From contig NZ_JAJADR010000001.1 of the NCBI RefSeq assembly GCF_020447265.1, positions 310,001 to 374,000 of the forward strand: a stretch of 64,000 nt of DNA, read 5' to 3'. The notes beneath the pieces are model-generated. The model was given only the letters and a program-made list of their open reading frames with translations. It was not told where the DNA came from and made no database searches. Origin of the DNA: Hymenobacter lucidus. Lineage in GTDB: Bacteria; Bacteroidota; Bacteroidia; Cytophagales; Hymenobacteraceae. The translations under genes and the position numbers were made by a program. Below are positions 33,397 to 42,446 of this stretch, piece after piece. The stretch's first letter is position 1. Every line of letters starts with the position of its first letter.

Positions 33397-33444
33397 CTGT
33401 TTTTTTGACCGGCTACCAACGTCTCCGCTGCTGCCCGGCCCGGC

Positions 33445-35286
33445 CTACGTGGTTTGCACGAAGCGCTTGATGTCGCCGCTGGCAATGTAGGACTTGCCGT
33501 CGGGGGCCGTGTTTACCTGGTCAACGACGAACAGAATGCTTTCTTCCCGGATGCCGCGGGGAAAGCGCATGTTCCAGTCCGGGTCGAAACCGTCACTCAC
33601 CACCCGGGCGCGCAGCTTGCCTTTGTCCTTCACGCACTGAATCAGGACACCGGTGCCGATGGTGTCGGTTTCTTCCAGATCGGCCAGCGTCGTGGGGGCT
33701 TTGGCCGGGCGGGAGCTGGCGGCGCGGCTGCCGCCCGAGCGGCTCGGCGAGAAGCCGGCCAGCGCATCCACTTCCCCGGGCCGCACCAGGCGGGTGATGT
33801 TGCCTTTGGCGCGGTAGAAAGTGCCGTCGAGGCTGCGCTCCAGCTCTTCCACAATGTAGTGCGCGCCTTCGGCCCGAATGGCCCGCGGGAACTGGATGTT
33901 CAGATCATCGTAGCCCGGCGAAACTACCCGCACCCGCAGCTTGCCGCCTTCCCGGAAACAGGTCAGCTCGACGCCGGTGCCGGCTTCCGTCACCACGGGC
34001 AGCGCGTGGGCCGCCTGGTCGACACTCACCCCACGGCCCGACAAGTCGACCCGCGCGCGGCGGCCCTGGAAGGCCTGGTCGCGCAGCTCCTTGCGGCTCT
34101 CGTTGTCGAGGTGGCGGCTGGCAATGCGCTGGGCGTAGTGGTTGATCTGATCAATTTCCTCGGCAATTTCGAAGTGCTCGTGCAGGCCCTTAGCCGTCAG
34201 ATAAGCTACCAGTTGGTGCAGCAGCTCCTCCGCTTCCTGGTGCTTGCCGGCATCGGCTAGGTCTACGGCCCGCTCTTTGTCGCGGGCAATGCGCAGCCGG
34301 GCCAGGTCCATCGTCACGCCGCCGTCGGCGGCGTCGGCCACGGCCTCAATGCCGCCGGCCGTTACCTGCACCGTGTGCTCCCCGGCAATGGCTTCAATAC
34401 TACCCTCCCGAATGGCATCGGCTCGGTAGGCAATGTGCAGCAGCTGGTGGCTGCCCGCGGCCAGGGCCGGCAGCCGGAATTGCAGGCCCAGCAGCTTGTC
34501 TTCGTTTTCGTGCACGTCGCCCAGGTGCAGCACCAGCCGGCCGCCATCCTGGGGTTCTACCCGGGCCAAGCTCAGCACGTCGGCTATTTCAGCCTGCCCA
34601 ATGGGGGTGAGCGTCACGGTCAGGTTCTGGGCGGCAATGGCCTTGAGGCTGTCCAGCTCGATGCCAAACACGTCAGCCGCATCATCCAAGGACTGAATGA
34701 AGTAGAAGTTGCCCCCGGCGGCCCGGGCCATACCGATCAGCAAATCTTCCTCGAAGTGGCTGCCAAAGCCGAGAGTAGTAGTGGTAATTCCTTCCTCGGC
34801 CTTCTTGCCGGCCGTGGCCGTCAGGATGGCCGGGTTCGTAACGCCGTGGTTGGCCTGCCCGTCGGTGAGCAGCAGCACGCGGTTCACGTGCTGGTCGGTT
34901 TTGTGCTTGGCTACCAGCTCGCAGCCCCGCAGCCAGCCGCCGCTCAGGTTGGTAATACCACCGGCCCGCACGCTTTTCAGAATCTGTTTGATGGCCTCCT
35001 TATCGGTTACCAGCTGGGCGTCCAGCAGGGTATCCACCACGTCGTCATACACTACAACACTCAGTCGGTCGTCGGCCGTCAGGCGGTCCACGAAGTCGGC
35101 GGCGGCTTTCAGCGCGTGCTTGAGCGGGGCCCCGGCCATACTGCCGCTACGGTCAATGACGAGGGCCACGTTCAGGGGCCGCCGCTGCGGATTCGGTACG
35201 TCTTCCCGGAAGCTGAGCAGCAGGCTGGTCGTGTCGGCCGTGTTTTCGAGTAGTACCGGACTGGTTGGCTGTTGGGTGATTTGCAT
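33445..35286 (-). CDS. VWA domain protein with two C-terminal repeats
   Basis: 613 aa without signal peptide. The N-terminal VWA domain (about 38-205) has an intact metal-binding MIDAS: DRSGS (Asp45, Ser47, Ser49), Thr/Asn at GGITNLSGG, and LLLTDGQANHG. A beta-rich middle (about 215-330) and a helical stretch (about 340-415) follow. The last part has two copies of a ~65-residue unit I cannot name, at about 438-501 and 546-613. They share C..(x)GKLR.RVVS.G[YF]D....FPR.IR....[YF][IV]V[ED]......DG..Y.A.G.I.R[LF]V. Last gene of a leftward group with DUF6745 and a small protein. Confidence 0.85.
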   Translation of the reverse strand: MQITQQPTSPVLLENTADTTSLLLSFREDVPNPQRRPLNVALVIDRSGSMAGAPLKHALKAAADFVDRLTADDRLSVVVYDDVVDTLLDAQLVTDKEAIKQILKSVRAGGITNLSGGWLRGCELVAKHKTDQHVNRVLLLTDGQANHGVTNPAILTATAGKKAEEGITTTTLGFGSHFEEDLLIGMARAAGGNFYFIQSLDDAADVFGIELDSLKAIAAQNLTVTLTPIGQAEIADVLSLARVEPQDGGRLVLHLGDVHENEDKLLGLQFRLPALAAGSHQLLHIAYRADAIREGSIEAIAGEHTVQVTAGGIEAVADAADGGVTMDLARLRIARDKERAVDLADAGKHQEAEELLHQLVAYLTAKGLHEHFEIAEEIDQINHYAQRIASRHLDNESRKELRDQAFQGRRARVDLSGRGVSVDQAAHALPVVTEAGTGVELTCFREGGKLRVRVVSPGYDDLNIQFPRAIRAEGAHYIVEELERSLDGTFYRAKGNITRLVRPGEVDALAGFSPSRSGGSRAASSRPAKAPTTLADLEETDTIGTGVLIQCVKDKGKLRARVVSDGFDPDWNMRFPRGIREESILFVVDQVNTAPDGKSYIASGDIKRFVQTT

Positions 35287-35392
35287 AAGCGAATGGTAAG
35301 GGGTTAAAGGGGGGATAAGACAAGGGTTTTCTACTTCCCGGCCGCAGTAAGCAGAGCTGGCGGGAAAAAATCAGGCGGAATGCAGTTTGAAC

Positions 35393-36361
35393 TCAGGTTT
35401 CGATGAGGGGCCGGTAGTCGTGCTCATTCTCGAAGCCGGCCAGCCAGGCGGCGGCCCGGCGGCAGGTGCGCACGTGGGGCGGCACGCGCAGCACGTAGCT
35501 GTGGGCCGTGGAGGGGCATTTCACCCGCAGCGCTACTATCGGCTCATCGTCTTCGAGTGGAATGCTAATCAGCTGCCGCTCCCCGCCCGTGTCCCGGTCC
35601 CGGTCGATGATCAGGCCACCGACTTCCTCAATAAACCGGTCGAGGCCGAAGCGTTCCAGCAGTATCCGCCGCCGCGTCACGTTGCGCACATTCAGGATTT
35701 CGCCGGCTTTCAAATCTTCGGGCCGGAAGGCCGTGCGCTCATCCACGGTGGTGCCCTGCCAGCGGATATTGACCTTCAGGCCGCTGGGCAGCGCGGTGAG
35801 GCCACTGCCGGCCACTTCTACCCAGTGCGTGAGGTGGGCGGTGGCGGGCAGCGCCAGCAGCTGCGGACAGTTGGCCACGTCCAGGCTGCGGGCGGTGAGG
35901 CGCTCGGGCAGCCGCCGCAGGTGCCGGTTGCCGCTTAGGTTCACCGATTCGCGCACCAGCCAGTCGCCAGTCAGCTCCCGGATGCCGGTGCGGGCGGCCT
36001 GCACGCTGGTGGCCCGTAGCCGTTCGGGCAGCAGCTCCAGATTGGGGCAGTCGTTTACTTCCAGGTGCGTGCATTCCAGAAACGTGGGCAGCTCCCGCAG
36101 CCGCGGCTCATGGCTCAGGCGCAGCGCTCCGCTCACAATCAGCTCGTCGGGCATGCGGCCCGACAGCACCAGCCGCCGCGCCTCTTCCGGCGTGGCCCGC
36201 ACCGGACCAGTTTGGGGAGGCAACGCATAAGGCCGGGGGCTGGCCGCCGGCGGAGCAGGGGCGGATAGCTGATAGGCAGAAGGCGCTGGCTCAGCCGCTT
36301 GGGCAGCCTCGGGAGCGGCGGGCCGGCGCAGATGGCGGCCCCGGGCGTTGATGGTAAACAT
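35393..36361 (-). CDS. DUF6745-type protein with leucine-rich-like repeats
   Basis: 322 aa, probably cytosolic. A Pro/Ala-rich N-terminal stretch (to about 60) is followed by about six short leucine-rich-like repeats of about 20 residues (LECTHLEVNDCPNLELLPE, ..VNLSGNRHLRRLPE, LDVANCPQLLALP, VEVAGSGLTALPSG). The C-terminal half (about 205-322) matches my memory of DUF6745: RWQGTTVDERTAFRPEDL, RRILLERFGLDRFIEE, PSTAHSYVLRVPPHVRT and a final YRPLIET. Function unknown. It is 7 bp after the small gene (36369-36683) and 106 bp before the VWA gene, all leftward. Confidence 0.72.
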   Translation of the reverse strand: MFTINARGRHLRRPAAPEAAQAAEPAPSAYQLSAPAPPAASPRPYALPPQTGPVRATPEEARRLVLSGRMPDELIVSGALRLSHEPRLRELPTFLECTHLEVNDCPNLELLPERLRATSVQAARTGIRELTGDWLVRESVNLSGNRHLRRLPERLTARSLDVANCPQLLALPATAHLTHWVEVAGSGLTALPSGLKVNIRWQGTTVDERTAFRPEDLKAGEILNVRNVTRRRILLERFGLDRFIEEVGGLIIDRDRDTGGERQLISIPLEDDEPIVALRVKCPSTAHSYVLRVPPHVRTCRRAAAWLAGFENEHDYRPLIET

Positions 36362-36368
36362 CAGCAGG

Positions 36369-36683
36369 CTAGTCGACTACGGTGCGGATGGCCGAGGGCG
36401 TATACTCGCGCTGTTGCCACACCCGGTACACGCCTACGGGCAGCGCAATGGGCCGGTGCTCCTCGTGCACCAGCGTGGCCGATGGAGCCGACACGAGCAG
36501 GTACAAGTCTTTGCCATAGGCATACATACTAGCGGCCCCGGTTTCCCGAATGCGGTGGGAGTGGCCGGTATGCTCGCCGTGGGCCAGCACTACGCCGGGG
36601 CGCGGTACGGCGCCGGCCGGTAGCGCGGCTACGGCCGCAATAAGGACATCACCGTGACGATACAAAGAGCTGGGCTGAGTCAT
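36369..36683 (-). CDS. small conserved protein associated with DUF6745
   Basis: 104 aa. Core pattern RHGDVLI...LPAG....PGVVLAHGEHTGHSHRI, later LVHEEHRPIALPVGVYRVWQQREYTP. The His-rich segments (HGEHTGHSH, HEEH) could bind metal, but this is only a suggestion. Proteins of this pattern are, from memory, found beside DUF6745 genes in several phyla and in some phages and plasmids. No known enzymatic role. First gene of the group; the upstream gap contains a 17-bp palindrome (36779-36795) that could be its operator. Confidence 0.7.
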   Translation of the reverse strand: MTQPSSLYRHGDVLIAAVAALPAGAVPRPGVVLAHGEHTGHSHRIRETGAASMYAYGKDLYLLVSAPSATLVHEEHRPIALPVGVYRVWQQREYTPSAIRTVVD

Positions 36684-36778
36684 GATGCTTTGCTAAAATG
36701 GGAAGAATTGCTTTAAAATCTTGCTTACACGATATTACGGTGTTTGTGGATAAAAGGCAACGAAAAGCCTGATTTTTA

Positions 36779-36795
36779 TACTAAAAAATTTAGTA
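36779..36795. promoter_or_regulatory. candidate operator palindrome
   Basis: TACTAAAAAATTTAGTA is a 7-bp inverted repeat with a 3-bp centre (TACTAAA/TTTAGTA), 96 bp upstream of the start codon of the small DUF6745-associated gene. Such a symmetric AT-rich site is suited to a dimeric repressor. Confidence 0.4.
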
Positions 36796-36930
36796 CATAG
36801 TTTTTGGAGTGGAGACCAAAAAAGTAGCTGAATCAATGCAGGGTACTTTTAACAGGAGCTTATCTGACTAACTGAACAGGGCATTCTTGCGGTGCGAAAA
36901 CTAGCTCGACGAGCCGGCACGGTTGGCGCA

Positions 36931-36984
36931 AAAAAGAAAATCCTGGCCGGACAACCCACGCTTGGTGGAGTCCGGCCAGGATTT
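36931..36984 (-). terminator. intrinsic terminator after hemB
   Basis: AAATCCTGGCCGGA (36938-36951) pairs with TCCGGCCAGGATTT (36971-36984). On the minus strand the T-rich tract TTTTCTTTTTT follows. It begins about 58 bp after the hemB stop. Confidence 0.85.
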
Positions 36985-37042
36985 ACTCAGGCCCTGCATC
37001 GGCCTGGTTGCTACTAAGAATAGCCGTTGATGACTATGAGTT

Positions 37043-38035
37043 TTAGCCGCGACGCAGCACGGCGGCAGCTTCCTTGGCGAAGTAGGTCAGGATGGCGTCG
37101 GCGCCGGCCCGCTTGATGCTCAGCAGCACTTCCATCATCGTCTTCTCGCCATCAACCCAGCCATTCTGGGCAGCAGCTTTTATCATGGCGTACTCACCCG
37201 ACACGTTGTAAGCCGTGACGGGCAGGTTGGTGTTGGCTTTCACGGCATGAATCACGTCGAGGTAGCTCAGGGCAGGCTTTATCATCACCATGTCGGCACC
37301 TTCCTGCTCATCAAGGGCCAGCTCGCGCAGGGCTTCGCGCTTGTTGGCGGGGTTCATCTGGTAGCTTTTCTTGTCGCCTTTTTTCGGGGCCGAGTCCAGC
37401 GCGTCGCGGAAGGGGCCGTAGAAAGCCGACGCGTACTTCGCCGTGTAGCTCATGATGCTCACGTGGCTAAAGGCATTTCGGTCGAGTACGTCCCGAATCC
37501 AGGCCACGCGGCCGTCCATCATGTCGGAAGGGCCGATGATGTCGGCGCCGGCGCGGGCCTGAGCCAGGGCCATCTGACCCAGCACTTCCAGGCTGGCATC
37601 GTTGAGAATCTCGCCCGACTCGGGGTCCACGATACCGTCGTGGCCGTCGCTGGAGTAGGGGTCCATGGCCACGTCGGTCATGATGACCACATCGGGAAAC
37701 TGCCGCTTGATGTCGGCCACGGTTTTGAGGTACAGGCCTTCGGGGTTGGCCGATTCCTTGGCCAGCCGGTCTTTCAGGGCGTCGTTGATGCCGGGAAACG
37801 GGGCAAAAGCCTTGATGCCCAGCTCCACGGCCTGCCCAATTTCGTCGATGAGGCGGTCGGCGGTGAAACGGTGAATGCCCGGCATCGAGCTTACTTCGAT
37901 GGTTTTATTCTGGCCCTCAATCAGGAAAACCGGGTAGATGAAGTCGTTGGTGGTCAGGTTGGTTTCCTGCACCATGTTGCGAATAACTTCAGACTTGCGG
38001 TTGCGCCGAGGGCGGTGAGTTGGGAGGATGGCCAT
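37043..38035 (-). CDS. hemB: delta-aminolevulinic acid dehydratase (porphobilinogen synthase)
   Basis: Condenses two 5-aminolevulinate to porphobilinogen in haem synthesis. 330 aa from ATG 38035 (MAILPTHRPRRNR); the ten residues upstream in frame do not fit the family. The two active-site Lys are in SIMSYTAKYAS and MVMIKPALSYLD. The metal-binding loop reads DVAMDPYSSDGHDG: it lacks the three Cys of zinc-dependent enzymes, so this is a Mg/K-type PBGS. Transcribed leftward as a single gene with its own terminator. Confidence 0.96.
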   Translation of the reverse strand: MAILPTHRPRRNRKSEVIRNMVQETNLTTNDFIYPVFLIEGQNKTIEVSSMPGIHRFTADRLIDEIGQAVELGIKAFAPFPGINDALKDRLAKESANPEGLYLKTVADIKRQFPDVVIMTDVAMDPYSSDGHDGIVDPESGEILNDASLEVLGQMALAQARAGADIIGPSDMMDGRVAWIRDVLDRNAFSHVSIMSYTAKYASAFYGPFRDALDSAPKKGDKKSYQMNPANKREALRELALDEQEGADMVMIKPALSYLDVIHAVKANTNLPVTAYNVSGEYAMIKAAAQNGWVDGEKTMMEVLLSIKRAGADAILTYFAKEAAAVLRRG

Positions 38036-38103
38036 TGATACGTTTGGAAAGAGGTAACCGGGCAAAACAACGCCGGCAAAGATAAGGTTGCGCGCCTGGG
38101 CGC

Positions 38104-38586
38104 TTAGGGCAAGTTGCCGTCGATGATAAAGCTGCCCCAGAAAGCCAGCAGCAGGCCGACAACCGACCCGAGGGCAAAGATGCCAAACCCGGCCCAGCTG
38201 CCCACCACCAGCCCCGCCACGATGCCCGCCACAAATACGCCGGTGCCCAGAATCTGCAGGAAGCTGCCTTTAGCGGAAAGCAGCTGCCGGGGTGCTGTTA
38301 CGTGCTGCACAACCGTCTTCGGGCTGCCAACTGCTTTTACCACCTTGGCGCATTGGGACTTGGTTTTGCCAGCGCTTTGTACCTCGGTACGCTGCTGAAT
38401 TAGTGTCAGCGGCCGGGTTGCGGCAGACTGGCGCACCACTACGGGCGGGCCAGGTCGTTTTGTTGGGGCGGTATCCAGCCGGGCCAGCAGTCGGGGCGCG
38501 GGCTGGAATTGAAAAGCTGTCTGCTCACTGCGGCAGCCCGTTAATAGGGGCAAAAGCACTAAGCAAAAGGCCAGATACGTTTTCAT
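38104..38586 (-). CDS. lipoprotein with C-terminal membrane hairpin (paralogue 1)
   Basis: 160 aa. Lipoprotein signal ending LLTGC (Cys18), then a shared RSEQTAFQFQPAP segment, a basic Pro/Thr-rich linker, and two hydrophobic segments near the C-terminus (ILGTGVFVAGIVAGLVVGSW and FGIFALGSVVGLLLAFWG). The next gene (38595-39113) has the same layout. Function unknown. 8 bp separate the two genes. Confidence 0.75.
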   Translation of the reverse strand: MKTYLAFCLVLLPLLTGCRSEQTAFQFQPAPRLLARLDTAPTKRPGPPVVVRQSAATRPLTLIQQRTEVQSAGKTKSQCAKVVKAVGSPKTVVQHVTAPRQLLSAKGSFLQILGTGVFVAGIVAGLVVGSWAGFGIFALGSVVGLLLAFWGSFIIDGNLP

Positions 38587-38594
38587 CCCAACAG

Positions 38595-39113
38595 CTACAT
38601 ATTAAAAAACTCCTGGAAGATTTCGAGCCACGCGTGCTTGCCGCCCACCCCCAGCACCAGAAAGTAATAGCCCAGAATAACCACCGCCGCGCCCACGCCC
38701 AGCCCCAGCCAGCCGCCCAGCAGCAGGCCCGCCACCACGCCGCCCGCAATCAGCAAAGAGCCCAGCACAATGTGGAAAACGTCGTGGCGACTAGCTGCCT
38801 GAAGAGGCTGCTTTTTCGCCTTGCGAAGCTGGCTGCTTTGTGCTTCGCGCTTCAGTTGTGGCCGTAAAATACGCACTGGATTAGCGCGCTGCACAGCCAC
38901 TGACCGGGTTGCGGCGGGCTGCTGGGTACTTGCCGAAGCTGGAATTTCTGCCGGGGCTTTTGCCGGAGCCGGCGCTGGCTGCGCAGCTACTGGCGCGGCG
39001 GCTATAGCTACGACTGGGCCGGGGCGAAAGTCAAAGGCAGCTTTTTCGCTGCGGCAGCCCAGCAGCAGCGTCATCGATAAAACTAGCAGGCGGCCGGTGG
39101 AAAATACGTTCAT
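38595..39113 (-). CDS. lipoprotein with C-terminal membrane hairpin (paralogue 2)
   Basis: 172 aa from ATG 39113. Lipobox TLLLGC, then RSEKAAFDFRPGP, matching its neighbour's RSEQTAFQFQPAP; Ala/Pro-rich linker; basic stretch (LRKAKKQPL); two hydrophobic segments (about 115-150). A lipidated protein with two further membrane helices is unusual. Tandem duplicate of the following gene (38104-38586), probably co-transcribed. Function unknown. Confidence 0.75.
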   Translation of the reverse strand: MNVFSTGRLLVLSMTLLLGCRSEKAAFDFRPGPVVAIAAAPVAAQPAPAPAKAPAEIPASASTQQPAATRSVAVQRANPVRILRPQLKREAQSSQLRKAKKQPLQAASRHDVFHIVLGSLLIAGGVVAGLLLGGWLGLGVGAAVVILGYYFLVLGVGGKHAWLEIFQEFFNM

Positions 39114-39117
39114 AGGC

Positions 39118-39153
39118 AAAAAATAAGCGGACCGCCAAGATAGGGCGGTCCGC
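39118..39153 (-). terminator. intrinsic terminator after rocD
   Basis: GCGGACCGCC (39127-39136) pairs perfectly with GGCGGTCCGC (39144-39153); on the minus strand TTATTTTTTG follows. It ends the rocD transcript before the lipoprotein pair. Confidence 0.88.
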
Positions 39154-39178
39154 TCGGGTTTCGGGTAAAGCGGCGGGC

Positions 39179-40435
39179 TTAGAAAGCCAGAATCACCGCC
39201 TCGATAATGTCGCAGGCCTCGTGCATCTGCTCCTCGGTAATGACCAGGGGCGGGGCAAAGCGGATAATGTCGCCGTGGGTGGGCTTGGCCAGCAGGCCGC
39301 GCTCCATGAGGCTCACGCACACGTCCCAGGCGGTGCGGCCATCGGCGTGGGGCTTAATCACGACGGCGTTGAGCAGACCTTTGCCCCGCACCAGCTCCAC
39401 CACTTCGGGCCGTTTGGCCATCACGCGGCGCATCCGCTCCCGGAATACTTCGCCCTGGGCCTTCGAGTTGCTGATCAGGTGCTCGTCGTGGAGCACGTCG
39501 AGGGCGGCGCGCAGTACCACGCAAGCCAGCGGGTTGCCGCCAAACGTGGATCCGTGCTGCCCGGGCTGAATGGTGAGCATAATCGTATCCGAGGCCAGCA
39601 CCGCCGATACCGGCATGGTGCCGCCCGACAAGGCCTTGCCCAGAATCAGAATATCAGCGTGTACGGCTTCGTAACACACGGCCAGCAGCTCACCGGTGCG
39701 GCCCAGTCCGGTCTGGATTTCGTCGGCAATGAAGAGCACATTGTGGGCCTTGCACAGGGCATGGGCCTTGGCCAGGTAGCCATCGGCCGGTACCATCACG
39801 CCGGCCTCGCCCTGAATGGGCTCCACCAGAAAGCCGCAGACGTGCGGGTCCTGCAGGGCTTCTTCCAGCGCTGCCAAGTCATCGTAGGGCACCACTTGGT
39901 AGCCGGGCATGTAGGGCCCGAAGCCGCCTGTGCTGTCGGCGTCGGTGCTGAAGGAGATGATGCCGGTGGTGCGGCCGTGGAAGTTGTGCTCGGCCACCAG
40001 AATGCGGGCCTGGTTGGGGGCAATACCTTTTTCCTGGTAGCCCCACTTGCGGGCCAGCTTCAGGGCGGTTTCCACGGCTTCGGCGCCTGAGTTCATCAGC
40101 AGGGCTTTGTCGTAGCCAAACAACTCACAGAGCTGCTTTTCGGCTGGCCCGAGCTGGTCGTTGAAGAAGGCGCGCGAAGTCAGGGTCAGCTTCTGGGCCT
40201 GCTCTACCATAGCGCCCACGATGCGCGGGTGGCAATGGCCCTGGTTGACGGCCGAGTAAGCCGACAAAAAGTCGAAATACTGCTTGCCGTCCACGTCCCA
40301 CACATGTACGCCTTCGCCCCGGCTCAGCACTACGGGCAGTGGGTGGTAGTTGTGAGCGCCATAACGGTCTTCCAGGGCCATCAGCTCCTGGCTGCGGCTG
40401 GTAGTATCGGCGGGGTGGGGGTGGGTAGGCTGCAT
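39179..40435 (-). CDS. rocD: ornithine-oxo-acid aminotransferase
   Basis: PLP-dependent class III aminotransferase converting ornithine and 2-oxoglutarate to glutamate semialdehyde and glutamate. 418 aa from ATG 40435 ([10 protein letters not shown]); the frame is open further upstream but without family similarity. Motifs: N-terminal [13 protein letters not shown] typical of ornithine aminotransferase, [48 protein letters not shown], and the PLP Lys in ILGKALSGG. It links arginine and proline metabolism. Transcribed alone. Confidence 0.95.
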   Translation of the reverse strand: MQPTHPHPADTTSRSQELMALEDRYGAHNYHPLPVVLSRGEGVHVWDVDGKQYFDFLSAYSAVNQGHCHPRIVGAMVEQAQKLTLTSRAFFNDQLGPAEKQLCELFGYDKALLMNSGAEAVETALKLARKWGYQEKGIAPNQARILVAEHNFHGRTTGIISFSTDADSTGGFGPYMPGYQVVPYDDLAALEEALQDPHVCGFLVEPIQGEAGVMVPADGYLAKAHALCKAHNVLFIADEIQTGLGRTGELLAVCYEAVHADILILGKALSGGTMPVSAVLASDTIMLTIQPGQHGSTFGGNPLACVVLRAALDVLHDEHLISNSKAQGEVFRERMRRVMAKRPEVVELVRGKGLLNAVVIKPHADGRTAWDVCVSLMERGLLAKPTHGDIIRFAPPLVITEEQMHEACDIIEAVILAF

Positions 40436-40524
40436 AGTGGGAGGGGTTAAGCAGGAAAGCAGATTCAACTCCTTCAAAACTACGCAAAAGACCCAAAAGA
40501 CTGCGCCTCGGCCCTCCCGAATGA

Positions 40525-41040
40525 CTACTCGCCCAGCCGGTCGAGCCGATCCTGAATATCGAGAAACTTGCCCACGTAGTTGCCTTCCTCCGAGCCGTCG
40601 GCCCGCGCCAGCGTCCAGTCGTAGACGGCGCTGGTCGTGAATTCCAGCGTCTGGCCCTGCTGGTACTGGCGCACGGTCTGCAGCGTGTTGGCAATGGTGC
40701 CCTGCACGTAGGTATCTTCCCACTGCGTGACCTGCACGAAAACCTGCTCGAAGGTGCCGTCGGCATCCACCACGCGGGTGGTCAGGTAAAACGTTTCCCC
40801 TGGCTTCAGGCCCGTTTGAAACCTTTTTTTGGCTTGGGGCAAGGTTTTCAACGCTTCCTTCATCGGTTTGGCAATCAGCTGGTCGAACAGCGCCATCGAC
40901 TGAGCCGCGCCTACCGAGCCGGCCGCTTCGGCCGAAACTACCGCCACTGGCCGGTCGGCGGCTGGCTGCTGCCCACGGGCTTCCAGCGCCACTACAGTCA
41001 GCGGAAGCAGCAAAAGACCAAAGGCACGGTGCAAGTACAT
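40525..41040 (-). CDS. exported DUF2314-like protein
   Basis: 171 aa from ATG 41040; two further codons upstream begin with TTG. Signal peptide (to about RGQ, residue 23), then a helical part and a DUF2314-like module: [20 protein letters not shown], then [13 protein letters not shown], then [13 protein letters not shown]. The conserved 'V.DW......G...G' pattern is the family marker. Related E. coli YegJ is also exported and of unknown role. Transcribed alone. Confidence 0.7.
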   Translation of the reverse strand: MYLHRAFGLLLLPLTVVALEARGQQPAADRPVAVVSAEAAGSVGAAQSMALFDQLIAKPMKEALKTLPQAKKRFQTGLKPGETFYLTTRVVDADGTFEQVFVQVTQWEDTYVQGTIANTLQTVRQYQQGQTLEFTTSAVYDWTLARADGSEEGNYVGKFLDIQDRLDRLGE

Positions 41041-41130
41041 AAGCAAAGGAGATGTTTCGGCCCGGAAAGCTATTCTAAAATACGAAAAAGCCGCCTTGTC
41101 CGCCAGTTTACGCCAGGCTTTCCCGGCGCT

Positions 41131-42279
41131 TTAGCCCGCCGTGGCGGTGGTAGCTACTGGCGCGGGCCGGTCTTTTTCCAGCGCCCCAATCAGCCGCTTG
41201 CCCAGCGCCATACCCGGCTTCTCGATGAGGTGATAGGTGACGGTAGCCACCAGCACATCCAGCGCCAGCAGCGTCAGGTAGCGCACTGCGTAGTTGAGCA
41301 GCCCCGTGCCCAGACCCGGTTGGGGCAGCAGGTCGGTGAGGTGAAACTGCTGCATGGCGTGCAGCACGGCAAAGTGCGTCAGATACATGCTGTAGCTGAT
41401 TTTGCCCGCATAAATGGTAAACGAATTCACCAGGAGCCGCACCGGATACAGCGACAACGCATATGTAAGCAGCACGAAAGCCACCCCAATGCAGAGGTAG
41501 TTGGGCACTAGGTCGGCAAAGACGAAGCGGGCCAGCAGCAGCCCCACCGTGAGCAATAGCAGCCAGGCCCGGGTCGGGTCGGGACCCAAAGTAGGGCCAG
41601 CTGGGGCACGCAGCAGGAAAAATAGCACGATGCCCATGGCAAACACCGGCAGCTGGGTCGGAAAAGCCAGAAAGATAAAGTCGGTCCAGAGCTGGGCTTC
41701 CGGAATGAGCGGGTGGCGGCCCATCCAGAGCACGAAAGCCACGGCTACTAGTGTCGTTATAACCGTTAGTGTCAGGGCCCGCTTCAGCGAGTCAGCATAA
41801 AGAAACAATAGAGGCAGAATCAGGTAAAAGCTCATTTCCACCGCAATAGACCAGCCGCCCGGCACGATGCTGTTGATCCAGCGCGGGTTCCAGCCGTTGC
41901 TAAAGGTGGCCGTGGCCAGCACCTGCGCCGCCGTCACCCCCGGGGCGTTGCCCAGCCAGGTGCGTGGCCCCCAGCCATCCTGCCACAGGTAGTAGAGAAT
42001 GGCGCAGTAAAAGAGCGGGGCAATCCGGAAAAACCGCCGCAGAAAGAAGTTGAGCGTGGGGTGCCGTTCTTGCGAAGCCCGGCTGCCCATTGATAAAAAC
42101 AGGGTGAGGGCACTGAGCACGTAAAACAGCTGTACCCCGCGCGCGCCCTGCTGCACGGCCGCGGCAAACAGTGGATGGTCGGGCGTGTTAGTGCCAAACA
42201 GGGCGCAATGCACCAGCAGCACGGCCAGCACGGCCACGCCCCGCAAGGCATCGATGTAGTCGTATTTCTTGGTTTCCAT
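41131..42279 (-). CDS. acyltransferase family 3 (OafA/NodX-like) membrane protein
   Basis: 382 aa with about ten membrane helices. The family opening YDYIDALRGVAVLAVLLVHC carries the conserved Arg and His (R/K...H) thought to be catalytic; RRFFRIAPLFYCAI follows in helix 3; the GGWSIAVEMSFYLILPLL segment is also characteristic. Transfers acetyl or other acyl groups to extracytoplasmic glycans. A second, more distant member lies at 46945-48096. Divergent from the DUF5522 gene. Confidence 0.9.
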   Translation of the reverse strand: METKKYDYIDALRGVAVLAVLLVHCALFGTNTPDHPLFAAAVQQGARGVQLFYVLSALTLFLSMGSRASQERHPTLNFFLRRFFRIAPLFYCAILYYLWQDGWGPRTWLGNAPGVTAAQVLATATFSNGWNPRWINSIVPGGWSIAVEMSFYLILPLLFLYADSLKRALTLTVITTLVAVAFVLWMGRHPLIPEAQLWTDFIFLAFPTQLPVFAMGIVLFFLLRAPAGPTLGPDPTRAWLLLLTVGLLLARFVFADLVPNYLCIGVAFVLLTYALSLYPVRLLVNSFTIYAGKISYSMYLTHFAVLHAMQQFHLTDLLPQPGLGTGLLNYAVRYLTLLALDVLVATVTYHLIEKPGMALGKRLIGALEKDRPAPVATTATAG

Positions 42280-42446
42280 AGGTCAGGGAGTCAGGTCGGC
42301 CGCCAGTTCGATGAAACATGGAGCTAAAATAAGAACAACATTTTATAAAATAAATATAATTTATAAGTAGAATGTTTATGCCTCTATTGGCTGCATGGCT
42401 GCCGTCAGACGGTGGTTTTGCGCTATTGCCCGTAACTTGCCCGCCA

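Larger units (their letters stand above)
36684..37042. other. intergenic region upstream of the DUF6745 cassette
   Basis: About 360 bp. The left part (36700-36850) is AT-rich and includes the palindrome at 36779-36795. The right part holds the hemB terminator (36931-36984). No ORF with coding character was seen. Confidence 0.5.
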
